A stretch of DNA of 6,761 nt from Sulfurimonas sp. (lineage in GTDB: Bacteria > Campylobacterota > Campylobacteria > Campylobacterales > Sulfurimonadaceae): positions 33,619 to 40,379 of the forward strand of contig NVXO02000004.1 of assembly GCA_002733945.2 (NCBI GenBank). The letters run 5' to 3'. Shown in pieces: positions 1-5,496 of this stretch. The notes under the pieces were generated by a model, which worked only from the letters and a program-made list of their open reading frames with translations, searched no databases and was not told the origin of the DNA. The translations under genes were made by a program, and so were the position numbers. How positions within the stretch are numbered: position 1 is the stretch's first letter; every line of letters starts with the position of its first letter.

Positions 1-1
1 C

Positions 2-1078
2 GGTCGTGCCCTTATGATAGTACTTACATTTTTTCTTTTTTGGTTAGCTATTGCCAAAGGTTTTGAACCATTACTTCTTTTACCGATTGCATTTGGTGGC
101 TTACTAGCTAATATTCCAGTAGCAAATATTGGTGGAGCTCATGGATTCTTAGGTGTTATTTATGGAATGGGGCTCTCAAATGAGATGTTCCCTATTTTAA
201 TTTTTATGGGTGTTGGTGCAATGACTGACTTTGGTCCACTACTTTCAAATCCTAAAACAGCACTCCTAGGTGGAGCTGCACAATTTGGTATTTTTGGAAC
301 ACTTGTTGGAGCAGTTGCTTTAAGTCAATACGGTATAGTAGACTTTACACTTCAACAGGCTTCTGCAATCTCTATCATTGGTGGAGCGGATGGTCCAACA
401 TCTATTTTTATTGCGACAAAACTAGCTCCTGAATTACTTGGTGCTATTGCGGTTGCTTCTTACTCGTATATGGCAATGGTTCCAATCATTCAGCCTCCAA
501 TTATGAAAGCACTTACTACAGATGCTGAACGTAAGATAAAGATGACGACACTTCGTCATGTATCACGTTTAGAGAAGTTAATTTTCCCTGTAATGGTTTT
601 AACTCTTGCTATTTTAGTTCTTCCAGAATCTACACCACTTATTGGTGCATTTATGTTTGGTAACTTCTTAAAAGAGTCAGGTGTTGTAGAGCGTCTTAAT
701 GATACTCTTCAAAACTCTCTTATCAATACAGTAACTATTTTCTTAGGTCTTGGTGTTGGTTCTAAACTAGCGGCAGATCAGTTCTTAGTTCCACAGACTA
801 TGTTTATCATGGCTCTTGGTATTGTAGCATTCTCAGTTGGTACGGCTTCAGGTGTACTTATGGCTAAGATTATGAATATGTTTCCAGGACATAAGATTAA
901 TCCATTAATCGGTTCAGCTGGTGTATCAGCAGTTCCAATGGCAGCTCGTGTATCAAATAAAGTTGGTATGGAATTTGACCGTAACAATATGCTTTTAATG
1001 CATGCAATGGGTCCTAATGTGGCGGGAGTTATCGGTTCAGCAGTAGCGGCCGGTGTACTTATCTCACTCTTTCAATAA
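2..1078 (+). CDS. oadB: Na+-translocating oxaloacetate decarboxylase beta subunit (5' partial)
   Basis: This is the polytopic inner-membrane subunit that couples decarboxylation of carboxybiotin on the alpha subunit to outward Na+ pumping. The reading frame is open to the window edge (residues GRAL precede the first ATG at 14). By comparison with the remembered Klebsiella OadB, where GQAIM precedes the KFEPLLLLP segment, only about 20 N-terminal residues lie outside the window, so the ATG at 14 is probably internal. Family hallmarks, numbered from that ATG, are FEPLLLLP (18-24), [14 protein letters not shown] (64-77), IGGADGPTS (122-130) with D126, the Y152 region, [21 protein letters not shown] (295-315) and [16 protein letters not shown]126, Y152, N296, G300, S305 and R312 fall at the spacing of the Na+/H+ site residues D203, Y229, N373, G377, S382 and R389 described in Klebsiella, all with one constant offset. 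The alpha and gamma subunits are expected upstream. Glutaconyl-, methylmalonyl- or malonyl-CoA decarboxylase beta subunits are close homologues and cannot be excluded without the alpha subunit. Confidence 0.93.
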   Translation, partial: GRALMIVLTFFLFWLAIAKGFEPLLLLPIAFGGLLANIPVANIGGAHGFLGVIYGMGLSNEMFPILIFMGVGAMTDFGPLLSNPKTALLGGAAQFGIFGTLVGAVALSQYGIVDFTLQQASAISIIGGADGPTSIFIATKLAPELLGAIAVASYSYMAMVPIIQPPIMKALTTDAERKIKMTTLRHVSRLEKLIFPVMVLTLAILVLPESTPLIGAFMFGNFLKESGVVERLNDTLQNSLINTVTIFLGLGVGSKLAADQFLVPQTMFIMALGIVAFSVGTASGVLMAKIMNMFPGHKINPLIGSAGVSAVPMAARVSNKVGMEFDRNNMLLMHAMGPNVAGVIGSAVAAGVLISLFQ

Positions 1079-1089
1079 CTAAAATTTAA

Positions 1090-1114
1090 ATAGCGGCGCA
1101 CTAAGCGTCGTTAT
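1090..1114. other. Hairpin, 10-bp stem, ACTAA loop
   Basis: ATAGCGGCGC pairs with GCGTCGTTAT around the loop ACTAA. On the plus-strand transcript two of the ten pairs are G-U. The stem core is GC-rich, which stands out in this AT-rich gap. It starts 12 bases after the oadB stop codon, so it may protect or end the oadB transcript, but the following CTCCTCGTC is not a terminator T-tract. Confidence 0.5.
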
Positions 1115-1124
1115 CTCCTCGTCA

Positions 1125-1139
1125 GATACTCTAAGTATC
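1125..1139. other. Hairpin, perfect 6-bp stem, CTA loop
   Basis: GATACT and AGTATC form a perfect inverted repeat around CTA. Read on the minus strand it is preceded by TGAGGGAG, and the neighbouring hairpin at 1090-1114 is preceded by GACGAGGAG. Both show CTTAG at the tip on that strand, so the two hairpins look like diverged copies of one module (a purine-rich GAGG leader plus stem-loop) in the orientation of cheV. Confidence 0.45.
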
Positions 1140-1205
1140 CTCCCTCATTATGTGTTTATTTAAAATTTTAATTGCTTTGTGAATTTGAAAAGAAGGTAAA
1201 GAAAG

Positions 1206-1224
1206 AAAAAAAAAAGGGGGGGGG
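1206..1224. repeat. A10-G9 homopolymer block
   Basis: Ten A residues are followed directly by nine G residues, just beyond the end of cheV (six bases after its stop; C9 then T10 on the cheV strand). Long G tracts are unexpected in AT-rich DNA and are the typical slippage-prone repeats of phase-variable loci in Campylobacter and Helicobacter. Here the tract is outside every credible coding frame, so length changes could affect only the cheV 3' end or transcription read-through. The exact count may also be unreliable in sequencing. Confidence 0.9.
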
Positions 1225-1230
1225 TACTAA

Positions 1231-2169
1231 CTATTTCATTACTGAAATAATTAATGGGATAATATTATGACTTTTTGTTTTATCGATAAAGCCTTCTGCA
1301 CCTAGTACTTCTGCTTCACGCTTATTATTTTCACCTGTCATAGAACTATTTACAATGATAGGAATATCTTTGGTCATTGGATTTGATTTAAGTGTTTTAA
1401 TTACAGTAAACCCAGACATCTCTGGCATCTCTATATCTGTAATAATTACCGGTAGGTCTTGTGCCTTTTCCCCTAGAGAAAAAATGTAATCAACGAGTTT
1501 TTTTCCATTCTCAAAAAGCTGCATATTTATGTTTGCATGTTTAAATATTTGGATAAGTGCACGTTGTGCTGTTCTTGAATCCTCAGCAACTAAAACAGTT
1601 CCATTCTTTAAACGTTCTGGAATTGTAATATTGAGTAAGTTTGCAGTGTCTTTATAAACATCAACCATCGCTTGAGGGATAACATCTGCTAGAAGTTTTT
1701 CATAGTCTAAGATAAGACATAATGAACCATCTTCTAAGCGTGTATCATTCATAACCACACCATCTTCTTTTAGTCTATAACTATCTGGTGCATGCATTTC
1801 ATTCCAGTTCTTTTTGATGACTCTAAACGCCGCCATAATTCTAAGACCAATAATAACACCGTTAAAGTCACAAATAAGTATATTTGATTTGTGTACTTCT
1901 TCTTTTGTTAATGTTGTACCTAACCAAGCAGGAAGGTTTAAAATAGGAATTTGAAGCCCCCGAAGCATAATTGTACCTTCTAAGAGAGGATTAGAGGAAG
2001 GAATTTGAGTTAAGAAATGATTTTTAGATTCGACTACTTCACGAGTTTTAAAAACATTAATTGCATAAAAGGCAGAGTCTTTTTTATCGCTAATTCGAAA
2101 TACTAATAGTTGAAGCTCATTGTTTTTTGCCAGGTTTGTTGCCGCGTCAACATTATCTAATACAGACAT
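1231..2169 (-). CDS. cheV: Chemotaxis coupling/response-regulator protein CheV
   Basis: CheV is a CheW-like scaffold fused to a receiver domain. It couples chemoreceptors to CheA and tunes signalling through phosphorylation. The 312 residues fit the family length. The CheW-like domain spans about 18-165, with the typical LLEGTIMLRGLQIPILNLP (62-80) and the late strand GSLCLILDYEKLL (148-160). The receiver domain spans about 188-312. It has the acidic pair E196-D197, phospho-acceptor D245 in VIITDIEMPEMSG, a Ser at the switch position (S275, from NSSMTG) and the conserved Lys K297; the usual Pro after that Lys is Thr. All catalytic residues are therefore present and phosphorylation is expected. 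ATG at 2169 follows AAAGGA with 7-base spacing. No other chemotaxis gene is in the window, so this copy stands alone; Campylobacterota often carry several CheV paralogues. Confidence 0.95.
   Translation of the reverse strand: MSVLDNVDAATNLAKNNELQLLVFRISDKKDSAFYAINVFKTREVVESKNHFLTQIPSSNPLLEGTIMLRGLQIPILNLPAWLGTTLTKEEVHKSNILICDFNGVIIGLRIMAAFRVIKKNWNEMHAPDSYRLKEDGVVMNDTRLEDGSLCLILDYEKLLADVIPQAMVDVYKDTANLLNITIPERLKNGTVLVAEDSRTAQRALIQIFKHANINMQLFENGKKLVDYIFSLGEKAQDLPVIITDIEMPEMSGFTVIKTLKSNPMTKDIPIIVNSSMTGENNKREAEVLGAEGFIDKTKSHNIIPLIISVMK
1232..1249 (-). terminator. Possible weak cheV terminator hairpin
   Basis: TATTTCA and TGAAATA form a perfect 7-bp stem with a TTAC loop, overlapping the last codons and stop of cheV. 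On the cheV strand it is followed by TTAGTA, then C9 and T10. The T10 run begins about 16 bases past the stem, further than in a standard intrinsic terminator, and the stem is AT-rich. The hairpin is clear; the terminator role is an inference. Confidence 0.25.
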
Positions 2170-2176
2170 TAAAGTT

Positions 2177-2182
2177 TCCTTT
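2177..2182 (-). promoter_or_regulatory. Ribosome binding site of cheV
   Basis: AAAGGA on the minus strand lies 7 bases before the ATG at 2169 and fixes this as the cheV start. Confidence 0.7.
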
Positions 2183-2197
2183 GATTATTTATTACCT

Positions 2198-2206
2198 ATA
2201 ATACCA
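2198..2206 (-). promoter_or_regulatory. cheV promoter, extended -10
   Basis: On the minus strand TGG-TATTAT follows a T-rich run (TTTATTTTTT). This matches the Campylobacterota housekeeping promoter style, in which a T-rich stretch and a TGn extended -10 replace a strict -35 box. It would start transcription about 20-25 bases before the cheV ATG, leaving room for its ribosome binding site. Confidence 0.5.
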
Positions 2207-2225
2207 AAAAATAAATGAATTGTTC

Positions 2226-2253
2226 TTGAATATTAATAATGTAATGCTAGAAT
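2226..2253 (+). promoter_or_regulatory. Promoter of the adaptor-argD-OMF-methyltransferase operon
   Basis: TTGAAT (2226-2231) is separated by 16 bases from TAGAAT (2248-2253), which is preceded by TGC, giving an extended -10. The predicted transcription start is near 2260, at or within the tandem ATG-ATG start codons, so the transcript would be leaderless or nearly so. No Shine-Dalgarno sequence is visible before the start, which agrees with that. The upstream part of this promoter overlaps the upstream part of the divergent cheV promoter. Confidence 0.45.
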
Positions 2254-2258
2254 AAAAA

Positions 2259-3059
2259 ATGATGAAATTATTACTCCTTTTTATGTTTAGTGTTATGAGT
2301 TTAAGTGCGAATGTTTATTATTCGAAAGTAGAACCCTATGAGGTGCGAAAAATTGCATCAAATGTTAGTGGTGTAGTACTAATAGCTGATGAAGGTATGG
2401 TGGGACAGACACTCTCAAAAAGTGCTTATTTAAGGATAGATTCAAAGCTTGATAAAAATGAATTAAAATTTATAAAAGAGAAGCTACAGTACCTGAATAA
2501 AACTGTTAAGTTAAATGAAAATATTGTTTCAAACTTAGAAGTTTCTTTAGAAAAAAAACGTTTAAATTATGAACGAGTAAAAAAATTAAAAATCAAATCA
2601 AATGTCGAAAAAGATAAAGAGTTCTATGATTTAGTAAATAGTGAAAACTCTTCTTTATCAACTTTAAAAGAGATTAATACACTGAGAACTCAGGTTGCAG
2701 ACTTAGAGATACGAAAAAAGCAACTTGTAAGAAGTATTAGTGATAAGTCTTTAAGTGCTAAGGGTTTTAAGCTTTACTCTTTAGAGGTAAAAGTAGGTGA
2801 GGTTGTTAATAAGGGAACACCACTCGCAACTATTATGGATACTTCACGGGCAATTTTAACTATTTATCTTAATGAAGAAGATGTAATTAATGCTAAAAGA
2901 AGTGTTATTTATATAGATGGTGAAAAAACAGCTTATAAAATTGATAGATTTTTAAATATTGCTGATAGTAAAAATATATCTAAGTATATGGCTCAGATTA
3001 TTATAAAAGCACCAAAAATATTTTCAAAACTTGCAAAAGTAGAATTGAAAACAAAATAA
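2259..3059 (+). CDS. Small periplasmic adaptor (HlyD/membrane-fusion-protein-like)
   Basis: This is probably the periplasmic adaptor of an export system, bridging an inner-membrane pump to an outer membrane channel. A signal peptide is clear: MKLLLLFMFSVMSLSA, with cleavage likely before NVYYSK. No lipobox or retained membrane anchor is evident. Two half-lipoyl segments, about 32-62 (SNVSGVVLIADEGMVGQ) and 168-194 (EVKVGEVVNKGTPLATIMD), flank a Lys/Glu-rich coiled coil at about 64-160, which is the adaptor hairpin arrangement. A short beta-barrel-like tail follows (195-266). The first half-motif is degenerate (TLSKSAYL where KKGDxL is usual), and 266 residues is short for the family. It has two in-frame start codons (2259 and 2262); the second gives the cleaner signal peptide. 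It is the first gene of the operon, 26 bases before argD, and its likely partner is the TolC-like protein two genes downstream. The substrate cannot be told. Confidence 0.75.
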   Translation: MMKLLLLFMFSVMSLSANVYYSKVEPYEVRKIASNVSGVVLIADEGMVGQTLSKSAYLRIDSKLDKNELKFIKEKLQYLNKTVKLNENIVSNLEVSLEKKRLNYERVKKLKIKSNVEKDKEFYDLVNSENSSLSTLKEINTLRTQVADLEIRKKQLVRSISDKSLSAKGFKLYSLEVKVGEVVNKGTPLATIMDTSRAILTIYLNEEDVINAKRSVIYIDGEKTAYKIDRFLNIADSKNISKYMAQIIIKAPKIFSKLAKVELKTK

Positions 3060-3085
3060 TTAAAAAGTAAAAACTAGGAAAGATT

Positions 3086-4267
3086 ATGAATACAAAAGAG
3101 TTAGATAAAAAATATGTACTTCAGACATATGGACGTGGAGATATTGAGTTTGTAAGTGGAGATAACGCGACTTTAACAGATACAGAGGGTAAAAAATATA
3201 TCGATTTTACATCAGGTATAGGAGTTGTAAGTGTTGGTCATGCAAATGCAAGAGTAAATGCCGCACTCTGCGAACAGATAGGAAAAATCACACATACTTC
3301 AAACCTTTACAATATTGCACCTCAAGCAAAAGCGGCGGAGGCTATTGTAAATGCGAGCGGTTATGATATGGCATGTTTCTTTGGTAACTCTGGTGCTGAA
3401 GCAAATGAAGGGGCTATTAAGATAGCTAGAAAACATGGTGAGCGTGATGGTGAGATTAAAAGATATAAAATTATTACACTCAAGCACTCCTTTCACGGTC
3501 GAACTATTACAACTGTTAAAGCAACTGGACAAGAGGCTATGCATAACTACTTTGGTCCTTTCCCTGATGGTTTTGTATATGCTGATGACATTCAAGCTAT
3601 AGAAGCATTACTTGATGACCATACTGCAGCTGTTATGATAGAACTTATTCAAGGTGAGGGTGGGGTTGAACCACAAGATAAGGAAGAGGTTAAAGCTTTA
3701 GAAAAACTTCTTAAATCTAAGCATATTCCTCTAATAGTAGATGAAGTACAAACAGGTGGGTATAGAACGGGAGAATTTACAGCCTCACAAGTTTATGGTA
3801 TCACTCCTGAGATTATTACCTTAGCTAAGGGTGTTGGTGGTGGGGTTCCTGTTGGAATCGTTATGACTTCGCTTAAAAGCGTTCTCAGTCCGGGGGATCA
3901 TGGTTCTACTTTTGGTGGTAACTATTTAAGTTCGACTGCTGTTTGTAGTGTTGTTGAGATTTTAAATGAGCTCAAAGTAAGTGGAGAGTTAGAAAATACA
4001 TCTACTTATTTTAATACTAAGTTAGATAAGTTTTATGAAACAAATAAAAAGTTGTTTACTCAAAAAGTAGGTATTGGCATGATGTGTGGATTGCGTGTTA
4101 AAGATGCAGATACATTAGCTTCAATTATGAGTAATGCGAAAGATAATGGAGTTATGGTACTACGTGCTGGAAGAAATACCTTAAGATTCTTACCACCACT
4201 AACTATTACAAAAGAGGAAATTGATGAAGGTTTTAAAGCTCTCGCTACCGCTATTTCTAGTTTGTAG
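3086..4267 (+). CDS. argD: Acetylornithine aminotransferase (class III PLP enzyme)
   Basis: A cytoplasmic PLP enzyme that transfers the amino group of glutamate to N-acetylglutamate semialdehyde, giving N-acetylornithine in arginine synthesis. ArgD enzymes may also act as succinyldiaminopimelate aminotransferase in lysine synthesis. The 393 residues are full family length. Visible class-III features are GNSGAEANEGAIK (100-112), FHGR (136-139), the E-x-x-QGEGG segment (186-193), IVDEVQTGGYRTG (217-229) with D219 for the pyridine nitrogen, the Schiff-base Lys K248 in TLAKGVGGGVPVG, STFGGN (274-279) and the substrate-carboxylate Arg R367 in LRFLPPL. ATG at 3086 follows AGGAAAG. Its 3' end is overlapped by the next gene. 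No other arginine genes are in the window; it is placed between two export genes. Other class-III aminotransferases (ornithine, GABA) are possible but fit less well. Confidence 0.92.
   Translation: MNTKELDKKYVLQTYGRGDIEFVSGDNATLTDTEGKKYIDFTSGIGVVSVGHANARVNAALCEQIGKITHTSNLYNIAPQAKAAEAIVNASGYDMACFFGNSGAEANEGAIKIARKHGERDGEIKRYKIITLKHSFHGRTITTVKATGQEAMHNYFGPFPDGFVYADDIQAIEALLDDHTAAVMIELIQGEGGVEPQDKEEVKALEKLLKSKHIPLIVDEVQTGGYRTGEFTASQVYGITPEIITLAKGVGGGVPVGIVMTSLKSVLSPGDHGSTFGGNYLSSTAVCSVVEILNELKVSGELENTSTYFNTKLDKFYETNKKLFTQKVGIGMMCGLRVKDADTLASIMSNAKDNGVMVLRAGRNTLRFLPPLTITKEEIDEGFKALATAISSL
4214..4217 (+). promoter_or_regulatory. Ribosome binding site inside argD that sets the OMF start
   Basis: GAGG within AAGAGGAAA lies 6 bases before the ATG at 4224. 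It is inside the argD coding sequence and selects ATG 4224 over the adjoining TTG at 4221. Ribosomes finishing argD at 4267 pass over this site, so translation of the two genes is probably coupled. Confidence 0.65.
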
Positions 4268-5444
4268 TCTTTTACTGAATGCGAATGAGAACCATACAAA
4301 CTTAGATGCATATATTTCTGATTTAAAACAAGAACAGTTTAGGTATGATTATGAAAAAAATGAGGCCGAAGGTTCTATTCTTCGTGACTCATGGATAGCA
4401 CCTTTACAACTTAAGTACAGTTATGTAAAAAGTAAACCATATTCTGATGAATTGACAAATCAAAATGCTGCTATTAGAATGGATCAGCCTATATTTCAAA
4501 GTGGTGGAATCATCTATGGTATAAAGTTTGCAAATGCTAGTAAACGCTACTCTGATTATTCTGTTGATGTTGCTAAACGTAAGATGATTAAAGACACTGT
4601 GAGTATCTTAATGCAAATAAAACAAGCTGACTTAAAAGAAGAAGCACAAAACTTACAGATACGCAATGCTGAAATAAACCTAGCTCAAAAAACTGAACAG
4701 TATCTAAGTGGGCAGCTTGATTCTGGATTTTTAGATGATGCAATTATTCAAGTAAACTTAGTAAAACAAGCTCTTTATGATATACAAACAGCGAAAGAGA
4801 AGTTAATAAATCAGTTTTCTACCTTGAGTGACTTATCGTATGAAAGTGCAAAAATTCCTTATTTAGAACTTATAAGTATAGATGAGTTTTTAGAGCACAA
4901 CATTGTGTTAAAGCAAAATATTGCTGAAATAGAGAAAAATCAATACTATAAAAATGTAACGATAGCAAAGTACCTTCCAAAGGTTAGTTTGACTGCTGGA
5001 TATAACTGGAGTGAATCGGAACAGCAGTTTAGTCCAAATGTTACTTTTATTAATAGTTTGGCATATTATGATTATGGTGTAAAAGCTATTATAGCTTTAG
5101 ATATAAACACTTTTAGAGATATAGAATCTGTAAAAATTGACTACTTAAAAGCACAAGTAGTTCAAAAAGATAAACAGAGGGAACTCACAGCACTTTTTTC
5201 TCAAGTTTTACATAACATAGATAACTTTGATAAAAAAATTGCCTTAAGTAATGAGAGTATGGATATCTATAAAAAACTCTCCGATGATACAAAAGAGCTT
5301 TTTTTAGCTGGGTATAAAACTCAGTATGATGTAGATACTTTAAGAAATTCTTTTGAGATTCAAAAGATTGATTCTAAAGTTTTTGAGATAGATAAACAGT
5401 TAGAGTTACTTACTCTGTATGAAATGTATGTTAATCAGGACTAA
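4224..5444 (+). CDS. TolC-like outer membrane efflux factor
   Basis: Outer membrane channel-tunnel subunit of the TolC/OEP family, expected to form a trimer exporting substrates delivered by a periplasmic adaptor. From ATG 4224 it has 406 residues, slightly short for the family. The signal peptide is MKVLKLSLPLFLVCSLLLNA, cleaved before NENHTNL. The family's two-repeat plan is visible: a first beta segment (61-92) ending in DQPIFQSGG, a long helical stretch (95-200), then the second repeat opened by YLPKVSLTAGYNW (250-262), a beta segment, and a final helical pair with AGYKTQYDVDTLRNSFEIQ (362-380), the usual LxaGyxt-YxDVL-like turn. C14 is not in a good lipobox, so it is probably not a lipoprotein. 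It overlaps argD by 44 bases, with the signal peptide encoded in that overlap. It likely pairs with the adaptor at 2259-3059; the inner-membrane pump is not here. Confidence 0.85.
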   Translation: MKVLKLSLPLFLVCSLLLNANENHTNLDAYISDLKQEQFRYDYEKNEAEGSILRDSWIAPLQLKYSYVKSKPYSDELTNQNAAIRMDQPIFQSGGIIYGIKFANASKRYSDYSVDVAKRKMIKDTVSILMQIKQADLKEEAQNLQIRNAEINLAQKTEQYLSGQLDSGFLDDAIIQVNLVKQALYDIQTAKEKLINQFSTLSDLSYESAKIPYLELISIDEFLEHNIVLKQNIAEIEKNQYYKNVTIAKYLPKVSLTAGYNWSESEQQFSPNVTFINSLAYYDYGVKAIIALDINTFRDIESVKIDYLKAQVVQKDKQRELTALFSQVLHNIDNFDKKIALSNESMDIYKKLSDDTKELFLAGYKTQYDVDTLRNSFEIQKIDSKVFEIDKQLELLTLYEMYVNQD

Positions 5445-5449
5445 AGTCC
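5438..5449. other. Perfect short palindrome over the OMF stop codon
   Basis: GGACTAAAGTCC is a perfect 12-base palindrome apart from its centre (GGACT-AA-AGTCC), spanning the TAA stop of the outer membrane factor gene. It is followed by the palindrome ATGCAT (5451-5456) and a further hairpin at 5461. It could slow or terminate transcription partly, or belong to the CTAA-loop hairpin family seen in this window. There is no T-tract after it. Confidence 0.4.
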
Positions 5450-5460
5450 AATGCATGTGA

Positions 5461-5473
5461 GGCACTAAATGCC
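5461..5473. other. Hairpin upstream of the methyltransferase gene, CTAAA loop
   Basis: GGCA and TGCC pair around CTAAA, directly after TGA and immediately followed by GAATCG. The stem ends 11 bases before the AAGGA ribosome binding site of the next gene, so it could influence operon mRNA stability or translation. The leader GAGG and CTAA loop resemble the hairpins at 1090-1139. A 4-bp stem alone is weak evidence. Confidence 0.35.
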
Positions 5474-5484
5474 GAATCGTATAA

Positions 5485-5489
5485 AAGGA
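5485..5489 (+). promoter_or_regulatory. Ribosome binding site selecting a TTG start
   Basis: AAGGA lies 7 bases before TTG at 5497. The next ATG (5515) has no such site, and the residues encoded between (KFSEYM) resemble the normal N-terminus of the family, so TTG is the best start. Confidence 0.7.
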
Positions 5490-5496
5490 AATAATA

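Larger units (their letters stand above)
1080..1170. repeat. Structured intergenic element: imperfect terminal inverted repeat enclosing two hairpins
   Basis: The gap between the convergent oadB and cheV genes carries AT-only outer arms. The left arm (1080-1092, TAAAATTTAAATA) pairs with the right arm (1157-1170, TATTTAAAATTTTA) with one bulged A. Between them lie two hairpins (1090-1114 and 1125-1139), so the whole could fold as a branched structure; the first hairpin competes with the outer arm for 1090-1092. There is no U-tract directly after either hairpin on the plus strand. It could be a dispersed palindromic repeat (REP- or MITE-like), a 3' UTR structure or chance pairing of AT-rich DNA. 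The pairing is directly visible; the function is unknown. Confidence 0.45.

Noticed and set aside
778..987. 69-residue minus-strand open frame opposite oadB
   Set aside because: It lies wholly opposite strongly conserved OadB sequence, has no recognisable protein features, and is best explained as a shadow frame.
1090..1139. Rho-independent terminator of oadB
   Set aside because: Two hairpins are present but neither is followed by a T-tract on the plus strand, so they are listed as structures rather than as a terminator.
1172..1270. Possible plus-strand coding frame running through the A10-G9 tract (a phase-variable gene)
   Set aside because: The frames reading through are very short, lack an ATG with a ribosome binding site, and run into stops soon after entering the cheV antisense strand.
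3299..3595. 98-residue minus-strand open frame opposite argD
   Set aside because: It mirrors conserved PLP-enzyme motifs on the other strand, its composition is unconvincing and there is no promoter or ribosome binding site worth reporting.
4060..4311. 83-residue minus-strand open frame across the argD-OMF junction
   Set aside because: It is opposite two real overlapping plus-strand genes and shows no domain or start signal.
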